Below are positions 56,148 to 64,000 of a DNA stretch of 64,000 nt, one piece after another. The notes under the pieces were generated by a model, which was not told where the DNA came from, ran no database searches, and was given only the letters and a program-made list of their open reading frames with translations. Where the stretch lies: assembly GCF_020731415.2 (NCBI RefSeq), contig NZ_CP088273.1, positions 2,733,001-2,797,000 on the forward strand, given 5' to 3'. The DNA comes from Phyllobacterium sp. T1293 (lineage in GTDB: Bacteria > Pseudomonadota > Alphaproteobacteria > Rhizobiales > Rhizobiaceae). Each line of letters starts with the position of its first letter. The stretch's first letter is position 1. The translations under genes and the position numbers were made by a program.

Positions 56148-59081
56148 ATGAAAAAAGGTGATCATCTCTTTCTCGTCGACGGCTCCGGCTATATCTTCCG
56201 GGCCTATCATGCGCTGCCGCCCCTCACCCGCAAATCGGATGGCCTGCCTGTCGGTGCCGTGTCCGGTTTCTGCAACATGCTGTGGAAGCTGCTGCGGGAA
56301 GCCAGGGACACATCCGTGGGCGTTACGCCGACACATTTTGCCGTCATCTTCGACTATTCGTCGAACACATTCCGCAAGGATATTTACCCCGAATATAAGG
56401 CCAATCGCTCGGCACCGCCGGAAGACCTTATTCCGCAGTTCGGGCTGATTCGTCAGGCAACCAAGGCCTTCAATCTGCCCTGCATCGAAAAAGAAGGCTA
56501 CGAGGCGGATGATCTGATCGCCACCTATGCGCGTATGGCTGAAGCCGTTGGTGCGGAAGTCACCATCATCTCATCAGACAAGGATCTGATGCAGCTCGTT
56601 ACCCCCATGGTGTCCATGTATGACAGCATGAAGGACAAGCAGATCGGCATCCCTGACGTTATCGAAAAATGGGGCGTGCCGCCGGAAAAGATGATCGACC
56701 TGCAGGCACTGACAGGCGATTCCACCGATAATGTGCCGGGTATTCCCGGCATTGGTCCAAAGACTGCCGCACAGCTTCTGGAAGAGTTTGGCGATCTCGA
56801 TACGCTGCTTGCACGCGCGGGTGAAATCAAGCAGCAGAAGCGACGTGAAAACATCATTGAATTTTCTGAAATCGCCCGCATCTCGCGCCAGCTTGTAACG
56901 TTGAAGACCGACACGCCCATTGATGTTGGTCTTGAGGACTTTGGTCTGGAACCACAGGATGGGCCAAAGCTGGTTGCCTTCCTCAAGGCAATGGAGTTCA
57001 CGTCCCTCACCCGCCGCGCCGCTGAAGCCACCGGCATTGATGCGTCCCTCATTGAGGCATCGCAGGTAGGGGTTGATACGGTTGCCGAGGCGCATGGCCC
57101 GGATGTTGAAATCTCCACCGGTGCGGCGGCATCAGCTGCATCCGACGACAAGCCACAGGATAAATCGGACACGGGCGCAATGCTGCCCGCCGATCTGGTC
57201 AAGGCGCGCACAGACGAGGCCTTGGCCTCCAAGATTGACACATCAGGCTATACCTGCATTCGCGATCTTGCGACGTTGCAGGTTTGGATCAACGAGGCGA
57301 TGGAAGCAGGTATCGTTGCCTTCGATACCGAGACAACATCGCTCGATCCCATGCAGACCGAGCTTGTCGGCGTCTCCCTCGCTATCCGGCCCGGACATGC
57401 CTCCTATATTCCACTCAATCACAAGTCGGGAACCGGTGATCTTCTGGGTGGCGGCACTGTCGAAGGACAGATCCCGCTTGATGATGCCTTGCGCGCGTTG
57501 AAACCGCTGCTTGAAAACCGCTCGGTGCTCAAGATCGCGCACAACATGAAGTATGACTGGCTGGTCATGCATCGCTATGGCATCGATGCACATCCCTTCG
57601 ATGATACGATGCTGATCTCCTATGTGCTTGATGCGGGTGAAGGCACCCACGGCATGGATGCCCTGTCAGAGCGTTGGCTGGGTCATACACCCATTGCTTA
57701 TAAGGACGTGACCGGCAGCGGTAAGTCATCGGTTACATTCGATATGGTGGATATTGATCGCGCCACCGCCTACGCGGCTGAAGATGCTGACGTAACCCTG
57801 CGCTTGTGGCGCCTGCTCAAACCGCGGTTGGTCGAGGATGGTCTTGTCTCGGTCTATGAGCGGTTGGAGCGGCCGCTCGTTGCCGTATTGGCGCGGATGG
57901 AAGAGCGCGGCATATCCGTCGACAGGCAAATCCTGTCGCGACTGTCAGGTGATCTTGCCCAGGCCGCAGCCGCCATCGAACACGAGATTTACCAGCTTGC
58001 CGGGGAAAAGCTCAATATCGGCTCACCCAAGCAGCTTGGCGATATTCTCTTTGGCAAAATGAGCCTTCCCGGTGGATCGAAGACCAAGACAGGACAATGG
58101 TCAACGTCGGCGCAGGTGCTGGAGGACCTTGCTGCGGAAGGACACGAACTGCCGCGCAAGATTGTCGACTGGCGTCAGCTGACCAAACTCAAATCCACCT
58201 ATACGGACGCCCTGCCCGGCTATATTCACCCGGATACCAAGCGGGTGCATACATCCTACGCCATGGCGGCGACTTCTACCGGACGGCTTTCCTCATCGGA
58301 ACCGAACCTGCAGAACATTCCTGTGCGCACCAGCGAAGGCCGCAAGATTCGCACGGCGTTTATTGCTGCGCCGGGCAACAAGCTGATATCGGCCGACTAC
58401 AGCCAGATCGAATTGCGGGTTCTGGCGCATGTCGCCGAGATTCCCCAGCTTACCCAGGCCTTTGCCGACGGCATCGACATTCATGCGATGACGGCTTCGG
58501 AAATGTTCGGCGTTCCCGTCAAGGATATGCCATCGGAGGTGCGGCGGCGCGCCAAGGCGATCAATTTCGGCATCATCTATGGTATTTCCGCCTTTGGTCT
58601 TGCCAACCAGCTTTCCATTCCGCGCGAAGAAGCCGGGCAATATATCCGCACCTATTTTGAGCGGTTCCCCGGCATCAAGGACTATATGGAAGCCACCAAG
58701 GCTTATGCCCGCCAGAACGGCTATGTCGAGACGATTTTTGGACGCCGCGCGCATTATCCTGAGATTCGCTCATCCAATCCGCAGGTTCGCGCTTTCAATG
58801 AACGCGCATCAATCAACGCACCGATTCAGGGTTCAGCGGCTGATATTATCCGCCGCGCCATGGTGCGGATGGAACCGGCCCTGAGTGATGCAAAACTTTC
58901 GGCGCGTATGCTGTTGCAGGTGCATGACGAATTGATTTTCGAAACTGCGGAAGCGGAAGTCGAAGCAACCATTCCCGTTGTTCGCGAGGTCATGGAAAAT
59001 GCCGCTATGCCGGCCATTTCCCTGTCCGTACCGCTACGGGTTGATGCCCGCGCTGCGGATAATTGGGACGAAGCGCATTAA
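56148..59081 (+). CDS. polA: DNA polymerase I
   Basis: This protein of about 977 residues has the 5-prime nuclease domain (FLVDGSGYIFRAYHALP to about 290), an intact 3-prime exonuclease with DTETTSLDP, IAHNMKYDW and YAAEDADVTLRL, and the polymerase domain with motif A SADYSQIELRVLAH, motif B RRRAKAINFGIIYG and motif C LLQVHDELIFE. It fills repair and lagging-strand gaps. I use the ATG at 56148; a start at 56094 adds 18 residues outside the fold. A Ser/Ala-rich linker lies near residues 330-360. Confidence 0.95.
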   Translation: MKKGDHLFLVDGSGYIFRAYHALPPLTRKSDGLPVGAVSGFCNMLWKLLREARDTSVGVTPTHFAVIFDYSSNTFRKDIYPEYKANRSAPPEDLIPQFGLIRQATKAFNLPCIEKEGYEADDLIATYARMAEAVGAEVTIISSDKDLMQLVTPMVSMYDSMKDKQIGIPDVIEKWGVPPEKMIDLQALTGDSTDNVPGIPGIGPKTAAQLLEEFGDLDTLLARAGEIKQQKRRENIIEFSEIARISRQLVTLKTDTPIDVGLEDFGLEPQDGPKLVAFLKAMEFTSLTRRAAEATGIDASLIEASQVGVDTVAEAHGPDVEISTGAAASAASDDKPQDKSDTGAMLPADLVKARTDEALASKIDTSGYTCIRDLATLQVWINEAMEAGIVAFDTETTSLDPMQTELVGVSLAIRPGHASYIPLNHKSGTGDLLGGGTVEGQIPLDDALRALKPLLENRSVLKIAHNMKYDWLVMHRYGIDAHPFDDTMLISYVLDAGEGTHGMDALSERWLGHTPIAYKDVTGSGKSSVTFDMVDIDRATAYAAEDADVTLRLWRLLKPRLVEDGLVSVYERLERPLVAVLARMEERGISVDRQILSRLSGDLAQAAAAIEHEIYQLAGEKLNIGSPKQLGDILFGKMSLPGGSKTKTGQWSTSAQVLEDLAAEGHELPRKIVDWRQLTKLKSTYTDALPGYIHPDTKRVHTSYAMAATSTGRLSSSEPNLQNIPVRTSEGRKIRTAFIAAPGNKLISADYSQIELRVLAHVAEIPQLTQAFADGIDIHAMTASEMFGVPVKDMPSEVRRRAKAINFGIIYGISAFGLANQLSIPREEAGQYIRTYFERFPGIKDYMEATKAYARQNGYVETIFGRRAHYPEIRSSNPQVRAFNERASINAPIQGSAADIIRRAMVRMEPALSDAKLSARMLLQVHDELIFETAEAEVEATIPVVREVMENAAMPAISLSVPLRVDARAADNWDEAH

Positions 59082-59113
59082 GGCGGGCTTCTAACGAACT
59101 GAAAGTGGCACTT

Positions 59114-59261
59114 GGCACCCACCCTCCCCAACGTGGGGAGGGTCGCTGTGCAGCAGCGGGGGGACGCCCCTCGATAAACGCCGCATGATTTTGGTTCCGC
59201 ACCCCCACCCCCGACCTTTTGGTCCAACCCTCCCCACAAGGGGGAGGGTAAGGGTGGTGCC
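59114..59261. repeat. Palindromic intergenic element after polA
   Basis: Two hairpins share the arms ACCCTCCCC/GGGGAGGGT (59121-59143 and 59227-59249). The ends are themselves near-complementary: GGCACCCACCCT on the left and AGGGTGGTGCC on the right, so about 148 bases form one large dyad with a GC-rich middle. This looks like a REP/MITE-like repeat, copies of which I have seen in Rhizobiales genomes; copy number here cannot be tested. Confidence 0.55.
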
Positions 59262-59271
59262 ATCTTAACCC

Positions 59272-60855
59272 TTACTGTAACCGGTCCAGCACTTTGCGCT
59301 GGGCATGCATTTCCAAAAAAATACGGTAATCCCGATCAAAGCGTGTCCGAGCCTTCGGTTCCGGCTGGCGGGGATGCCCGCCCTGTTTCATGGCCATGCA
59401 GGCGGCGGGCAGATCAGGATAAAGTCCCGCAGCCGTTGCCGCCACCATGGCAGTTCCAAGCAGCACTGCATCTTCAGCCGCCGAGGTAATGACGGTGCAT
59501 CCCGTCGCGTCGGCATAAAGCTCCATCAGCAATGGATTTTTGGTGTGCCCACCGGTGACATGCATCGTATCAATGGCATAGCCGCGCTCGTTCAGCGCAT
59601 CGAGAACATGGCGCACGCCAAGCGCAATGCCGACGGAAGTGCGCCAGTAGAGACGGCACAGACTGTCAAATGATGCATCGAGCGTCAGACCGCTGATCAC
59701 GCCCACCGCATGCGGGTCCGCCAATGGCGACCGGTTGCCGTGAAAATCCGGCAGAACATGCAGGCGGCCAGCAAGATCAAGCCCTTCCTTTTCCCGCAGT
59801 TCCATGACGCGATCGGTGATTTTCTTGTGCAGGGCCGCATTGGGTTCGCCTGCGGCACCATGCCAGCGAATAATATGATCGAGCAGCGCGCCGGAAACGG
59901 ACTGCCCGCCTTCACTCAACCAGCAATCCGGCAGCGCGGCACCATAATAAGGCCCCCAGACACCATTGAAGGAAATCGGCTCCTGCGACAGGGCCATCAG
60001 ACAGCTGGAGGTTCCGGCGATCAAAGCCAGATGGCGGTCAATCTCCGAGAGATCGCCAGCAAAACCACCGAGGACACCCAGCGCTCCCGCATAAGCATCG
60101 ATCAGACCTGCGCCGACATGGCAGCGGGTGGTCAATCCCAGAGCTTTTGCCGCCTCCGGGGTCAACGTGCCAACATCGGTACCGACAGGACTTGCTCGCA
60201 CAGGCAGATTGCCGCGCTCAACCATATCATCAAGACCGACAGCCTTGAGATAATCCGTCTGCCAACCCGGCTCTTCATGGGCGAGATAAGTCCATTTGCA
60301 GGTAATCGTACACTGCGAGCGCGCCAGCGAACCGGATGCTTTCCAGCTAAGGAAATCGGCAAGGTCAAAGAAATAACCTGACTTGTTCCATGTTTCAGGC
60401 AGATGCCGCTTCAGCCACATCAGTTTTGGTGTCTGCATTTCCGGCGACATGACGCCGCCGAGATATTTCAGGACATCGTGCCCCGTTGCCGTGCATTCAT
60501 CTGCCTCATCAAGTGCGCGGTGATCCAGCCAGACGATCGTGTCCCAGCGATTATCGCCTTCGGTCGACACGGTCAGCGGTTTGCCGTCCGTGTCGCGCAC
60601 CACCAGCGAGCAGGTGGCATCAAAGCTGATACCGGTTATATCCGATGGATCGACCTTTGCCGCAGCTATCGCGCCCTGTACGGCAATACAGACGGACTTC
60701 CATATATCTTCCGAATTGTGCTCGGCATGGTCAGGCAGTGGGCGATTCATCAAAATGGGGTGCTCGACCCGCCCCAGCAGATTGCCTTTGGTGTCAAGAA
60801 TACCCGCCCGGGCGCTTCCTGTTCCCACATCCACAGCACATACGAAATCTGGCAT
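59272..60855 (-). CDS. FGGY-family pentulose kinase (ribulokinase-like)
   Basis: This 527-residue kinase opens VCAVDVGTGSARAGILDTKG, has the substrate-loop WDTIVWLDHRALDEADEC and ATP-motif IAGTSSCLMALSQ with THVTGGHTKNPLLMEL-type signature MHVTGGHTKNP. It is of the FGGYD ribulokinase type that phosphorylates D-ribulose or similar pentulose. As last gene of the polyol operon it would phosphorylate the ketose produced by the two dehydrogenases. Start at 60855 has GGAAGG five bases before it. Confidence 0.86.
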   Translation of the reverse strand: MPDFVCAVDVGTGSARAGILDTKGNLLGRVEHPILMNRPLPDHAEHNSEDIWKSVCIAVQGAIAAAKVDPSDITGISFDATCSLVVRDTDGKPLTVSTEGDNRWDTIVWLDHRALDEADECTATGHDVLKYLGGVMSPEMQTPKLMWLKRHLPETWNKSGYFFDLADFLSWKASGSLARSQCTITCKWTYLAHEEPGWQTDYLKAVGLDDMVERGNLPVRASPVGTDVGTLTPEAAKALGLTTRCHVGAGLIDAYAGALGVLGGFAGDLSEIDRHLALIAGTSSCLMALSQEPISFNGVWGPYYGAALPDCWLSEGGQSVSGALLDHIIRWHGAAGEPNAALHKKITDRVMELREKEGLDLAGRLHVLPDFHGNRSPLADPHAVGVISGLTLDASFDSLCRLYWRTSVGIALGVRHVLDALNERGYAIDTMHVTGGHTKNPLLMELYADATGCTVITSAAEDAVLLGTAMVAATAAGLYPDLPAACMAMKQGGHPRQPEPKARTRFDRDYRIFLEMHAQRKVLDRLQ

Positions 60856-60889
60856 TCGAACCTTCCGGCTTGTCGTGAACCGGAACGCT

Positions 60890-61570
60890 CTATTGAACGT
60901 TTGTTCGGGCTTGCAATAGCGATAGCAAACCTGGCAATTCCAGCATGTCGCCGAATATAAGGTCTGGCCCGAGAGACGCAAGCGCAGCTTCCAGCCTACC
61001 ACCGCGTGCATGGGTTCCGCCGGTAAAGGCAAAAACTTTCATCCCGGCACGTTTGGCCGCTTCAATGCCCGCAGGACTGTCTTCAATGACCACGCACTCC
61101 TCAGGCGCAGTATTCATGGATTTGGCCGCGTGCAGAAACAGATCGGGGGCCGGCTTGCCGTGCTTGACCATCGTTGCGCTGAAAATATTCGGTTCGAGCA
61201 GATCAAGCAGCCCGGTCAATTTGAGCGAGAGCCGAATCCGTTCCGGCTGGCTTGATGAGGCGACGCAGCGCGGCAGGTCAAGCCGGGTCAAGGTCTCTGC
61301 AATACCGGGGATCGGCTTCAGGTCTTTTCGGAAGCGTGCGTAGAGATTGGCGCGCATATCCTCCAGATCCGCATCACTGGCGGCAAAGCCATAATCCTCA
61401 TGCAGAATCTTGCTGATCGTCGTCATGCTGCGCCCCAGAAACATCTCATATGCTTCATCTTCGGACAATGACGTGCCGCTTTTCGCGATCATGTCGAGCA
61501 ACACGGCAATGGAGATCGGCTCGCTGTCGACGAGCACCCCATCACAATCGAAGATGACGAGCTTTGTCAT
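60890..61570 (-). CDS. HAD-family hydrolase (beta-phosphoglucomutase-like)
   Basis: This 226-residue HAD subfamily IA protein has motif I VIFDCDGVLVDSEPIS (Asp8 and Asp10), a cap domain, motif II ASSSQ, motif III Lys in VKHGKPAPDLFLHAAKSM and motif IV EDSPAGIEAAKRAG. It could be a phosphosugar or polyol-phosphate phosphatase. It lies between the kinase and mtlK in the same transcript, four bases after mtlK. Confidence 0.85.
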   Translation of the reverse strand: MTKLVIFDCDGVLVDSEPISIAVLLDMIAKSGTSLSEDEAYEMFLGRSMTTISKILHEDYGFAASDADLEDMRANLYARFRKDLKPIPGIAETLTRLDLPRCVASSSQPERIRLSLKLTGLLDLLEPNIFSATMVKHGKPAPDLFLHAAKSMNTAPEECVVIEDSPAGIEAAKRAGMKVFAFTGGTHARGGRLEAALASLGPDLIFGDMLELPGLLSLLQARTNVQ

Positions 61571-61574
61571 GGCG

Positions 61575-63053
61575 TCAGAGCTTGTCAGCGAGATAGAGCG
61601 TCAGCGTCTCGCGCGTGCCCTTTTCCCAAAGGGTTTTGAGAATACGGGAAAAGGATTCCACGAAAACGGGTGATGTTCCGACGTCACCAAAAATATCTGA
61701 CATTGCCAGAAATGCCTTGGGATCGCTTTTGGCTTTCACTGCTACCGTCTTCAATCGCTCCGCATTTGCATCAAGATAGTTCGTCGGCTTGCCGCTATCG
61801 GTCGTTCCCTCGCAGAATCGGCACCAGAGTGCCGATACCAGCGAAAGGCCGGTAATGCTCTGTCCTGCCCTCAGCCGGTCCGCCGTTGTCGGCAGGATAA
61901 ATTTCGGCTGGCGGTTGGAACCGTCCTGACACAGGCGCTGGATCGTGTCGCCAATCTTCGGGTTGGAAAAGCGCCGGTCGATCAGGTCGTAATATTCCTC
62001 GAAGGTAATGCCGGGCACCGGTGGCAAAACCGGAATGATCTCTTCACGTTCCAGTTTGCCGAGAAAGCCACGGATCAACGGCTCTTCCATCGCCTCATGG
62101 ACGAAATGGATATCCATCAGCGCAGCCGGATAGGCAATGGTTGCATGGCCGCCATTGAGAATGCGGATTTTCATCAATTCATACGGCGCAACGTCCTGCA
62201 CAAAGGTAACGCCGACCTTTTCCAGTGCCGGGCGGCCCGTGGGGAAATGGTCCTCAAGCACCCATTGCTTGAAAGGCTCACAGAAAACCGGCCAATTATC
62301 CTCGACACCGAAATCGTCCGCAAGCATTCCGCGCTCGCGGTCAGAGGTTGCCGGTGTGATGCGGTCAACCATGCTGTTCGGGAAAGCAACATTCTCCTTC
62401 ACCCATTCGGCAAGGTCCGCATCGACAAGCGCGGCAAGGCCGCTGATGGCGTCGCTGGTGACATGGCCATTGCCCGGAATGTTGTCGCAGGACATGACGG
62501 TAAACGGTGCCGTGCCCTCAGTGCGGCGACGGATCAGCCCAGCCAGTATGAGGCCGAAAACCGTCTTGGGATCACTGATATTGGCGGCATCGGCAACGAT
62601 TGCAGGATGCTGCGGGTTGAACACACCCGACGCCGGATCGATGAAATAGCCGCCTTCGGTGATGGTCAGTGACACGATCCGGATTTTGGGATCGGCAAGA
62701 CGCGCAATGGTATTTTCCGTTTCACCCGGCTTCAGATAATCGATCATCGACCCGGTGACATGCGCCGTGCGATGACCGCTGTCCTGTTCGACCACGGTCG
62801 TCAGCCAGTCCTGTTCTTTCAGCTTCTGGCGCATTGTTTCATCGGAAGCCAGAACACCGGCACCGATGATGGCCCAATCATGATCGCTGCCCGCATTAAA
62901 GAGATCATCGAGATAGACAGCCTGATGGGCGCGATGGAAATTGCCAATACCGAAATGAATGATACCGGCGGTCAAATCGGCCTTGTCGTAGCCGGGTACG
63001 GCGACATTGGCGGGAAGCTGCGGCAACGCGCTTCTGGAGAGTTTAACAGTCAT
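61575..63053 (-). CDS. mtlK: Mannitol 2-dehydrogenase family protein
   Basis: This 492-residue long-chain dehydrogenase has GIIHFGIGNFHRAHQAVYLDDLF at the N terminus, cofactor loop VSLTITEGGYFIDPAS, and catalytic Lys segment KIRILNGGHATIAYPAALMDIHFVHEAM. It oxidises D-mannitol to D-fructose or related polyols (D-arabinitol, D-sorbitol). The symbol follows the operon context. 63 bases separate it from the SDR upstream. Confidence 0.87.
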   Translation of the reverse strand: MTVKLSRSALPQLPANVAVPGYDKADLTAGIIHFGIGNFHRAHQAVYLDDLFNAGSDHDWAIIGAGVLASDETMRQKLKEQDWLTTVVEQDSGHRTAHVTGSMIDYLKPGETENTIARLADPKIRIVSLTITEGGYFIDPASGVFNPQHPAIVADAANISDPKTVFGLILAGLIRRRTEGTAPFTVMSCDNIPGNGHVTSDAISGLAALVDADLAEWVKENVAFPNSMVDRITPATSDRERGMLADDFGVEDNWPVFCEPFKQWVLEDHFPTGRPALEKVGVTFVQDVAPYELMKIRILNGGHATIAYPAALMDIHFVHEAMEEPLIRGFLGKLEREEIIPVLPPVPGITFEEYYDLIDRRFSNPKIGDTIQRLCQDGSNRQPKFILPTTADRLRAGQSITGLSLVSALWCRFCEGTTDSGKPTNYLDANAERLKTVAVKAKSDPKAFLAMSDIFGDVGTSPVFVESFSRILKTLWEKGTRETLTLYLADKL

Positions 63054-63117
63054 CGGGCTTAACCCCTTCTTTCAAATGAAGATGCGCCTGCGCCCATTTT
63101 TCAGGGCGCAATTCCGC

Positions 63118-63894
63118 CTAGTTCATCCAGTTGCCGCCATCGACATTATATGTCTGCGCAACCACGTAATCGCTGTCACTGCTGGCAAGGAAAACAGCCA
63201 TGCCGGTCAGGTCCTCAGCCGTACCCATGCGGCCATAGGGAACCGCCTCGCCAACCAGACGCTTTTTCTCGCCAAGTGGCCGGTTTTCATATTTGGCGAA
63301 GAGCGCATCGACCCCTACCCAATGTTCGCCATCGACAACACCCGGCGCAATCGCGTTGACATTGATCCTGTGCTTGATGAGATCCTGCCCGGTCGACTGG
63401 GTGAGGCTGATAACGGCGGCCTTTGTTGCGCAATAGATCGCAACCAGCGCTTCGCCGCGACGGCCAGCCTGACTTGCCATATTGATGATCTTGCCACCCT
63501 TGCCGCGCGCAATCATCGCTTTCGCCACAGCCTGGAGCGTGAAGAGCGTGCCGGAGAAGTTCACCGCAAAAAGCTTGTCATAGCTCGCACGGGTGATCTC
63601 GACCGTCGGCGACATATCGAACAGCGCCGCATTGTTGATCAGGATGTCGATCCCGCCGAACGTGTCGACGGTTTCCTTGACAGCGGCATCAATGGACGCC
63701 TGATCCGTTACATCAAGTCGAACCGCATAGGCACCGTTACCGAGTTCCGACGCGGTTTCCTGTGCCCGCTTCAGATCAATATCGGCAATCACCACATGGG
63801 CGGCGCCTTCCTTGAGATAGGCTTCCGCGAAGGCACGGCCGATGCCCCGCGCCGATCCCGTGATGAACGCCGTCTTGCCTGCCAGTCTGCTCAT
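63118..63894 (-). CDS. smoS: Sorbitol dehydrogenase-type SDR
   Basis: This 258-residue SDR has the cofactor motif TGSARGIGRAFAEAYLKEG, NNAALFD, catalytic IYCATKAAVISL and terminal DYVVAQTYNVDGGNWMN. The last phrase and the operon place next to mtlK and smoK fit sorbitol/galactitol dehydrogenases (SmoS/PolS). It oxidises D-sorbitol to D-fructose or D-galactitol to tagatose. Confidence 0.86.
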   Translation of the reverse strand: MSRLAGKTAFITGSARGIGRAFAEAYLKEGAAHVVIADIDLKRAQETASELGNGAYAVRLDVTDQASIDAAVKETVDTFGGIDILINNAALFDMSPTVEITRASYDKLFAVNFSGTLFTLQAVAKAMIARGKGGKIINMASQAGRRGEALVAIYCATKAAVISLTQSTGQDLIKHRINVNAIAPGVVDGEHWVGVDALFAKYENRPLGEKKRLVGEAVPYGRMGTAEDLTGMAVFLASSDSDYVVAQTYNVDGGNWMN

Positions 63895-63895
63895 T

Positions 63896-64000
63896 TCAAA
63901 TCACCTGTCCGTCCGCGCCAAATCGATGAAGCCGCGCCGCATCCGGCGTAAGGAAAATCGGCTGGCCATGTTTTGTGTCAAAATCGCCATCGGTCCGCAC
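63896..64000 (-). CDS. smoK: Sugar/polyol ABC transporter ATPase, C-terminal end (SmoK-like; cut by window edge)
   Basis: The leftward frame from the window edge reads 34 residues ending HGQPIFLTPDAARLHRFGADGQVI then TGA at 63898-63896. This ending is that of MalK/UgpC/SmoK ATPase regulatory domains. It sits one base before the start of the sorbitol dehydrogenase gene and would be the last part of a sorbitol/mannitol ABC importer (smoEFGK) lying outside the window. Only the tail is seen, so the full assignment is inference. Confidence 0.7.
   Translation of the reverse strand: MRTDGDFDTKHGQPIFLTPDAARLHRFGADGQVI

Noticed and set aside
63007..63951. A 314-codon frame opposite the sorbitol dehydrogenase
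   Set aside because: The SDR motifs are unambiguous on the other strand; the long frame is a shadow.

Overview
The window reads as a chromosome segment of an alphaproteobacterium of the order Hyphomicrobiales (Rhizobiales), in the Brucella/Ochrobactrum, Phyllobacterium or Rhizobium neighbourhood. The evidence is a cyclic beta-1,2-glucan synthase end, an ornithine-lipid acyltransferase (olsB) beside mutS, the run mutS-glnD-murJ-trpS-usp-nfu, the run lptC-lptA-lptB-rpoN-hpf-ptsN, and FrcA-like sugar ABC ATPases with one ATPase domain. Genus cannot be fixed from the sequence alone. Coding density is high. I found no tRNA, rRNA, CRISPR array, prophage or insertion sequence.

Layout. 0-5 kb: the tail of cgs/ndvB, then a divergent metal module, sitABCD (Mn/Fe ABC importer) facing a Fur/Mur-type regulator, with a perfect 15-bp palindrome next to the sitA -35 element. 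5-8.3 kb: an agmatinase-like ureohydrolase with Cys at a metal-ligand position, a cupin, and a divergent LysR/EamA-exporter pair with a 9-bp inverted repeat between them. 8.4-13.8 kb: the leftward rpoN/LPS-transport block. 14-31 kb: mainly rightward housekeeping genes (sppA, ihfB, rRNA methyltransferases, lspA, olsB, mutS, glnD, murJ, trpS, a universal stress protein, nfu). Two of these, murJ and the stress protein, are broken by a single missing base, each explained by one G lost from a GGG run.

30.6-41.4 kb: a FitAB/VapBC-like toxin-antitoxin pair, then a complete D-xylose system. xylFHG runs left from a shared control region, and a ROK repressor with xylB and xylA runs right. An SDR and glycerol kinase follow. 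41.4-51.5 kb: regulator/target pairs (ArsR with an SRPBCC protein, TetR with an O-methyltransferase), a class A penicillin-binding protein, a secreted cupin, a four-EF-hand protein with a His-rich tail, a LytS-type kinase without a visible partner, an FkbM methyltransferase, an OmpA-domain protein and a small lipoprotein.

51.5-64 kb: an unannotated candidate small RNA of about 100 nt (three hairpins; an 18-nt loop carrying an anti-Shine-Dalgarno CTCCTCCC; promoter and intrinsic terminator), then an acyltransferase, a short RNase D, an M20 dipeptidase, a YdeI-family protein and polA. A palindromic intergenic element follows polA. The window ends in a leftward polyol-catabolism operon (smoK end, sorbitol dehydrogenase, mannitol dehydrogenase, HAD phosphatase, FGGY pentulose kinase). 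The xylose, glycerol and polyol loci together suggest a plant- or soil-associated lifestyle, which is inference.
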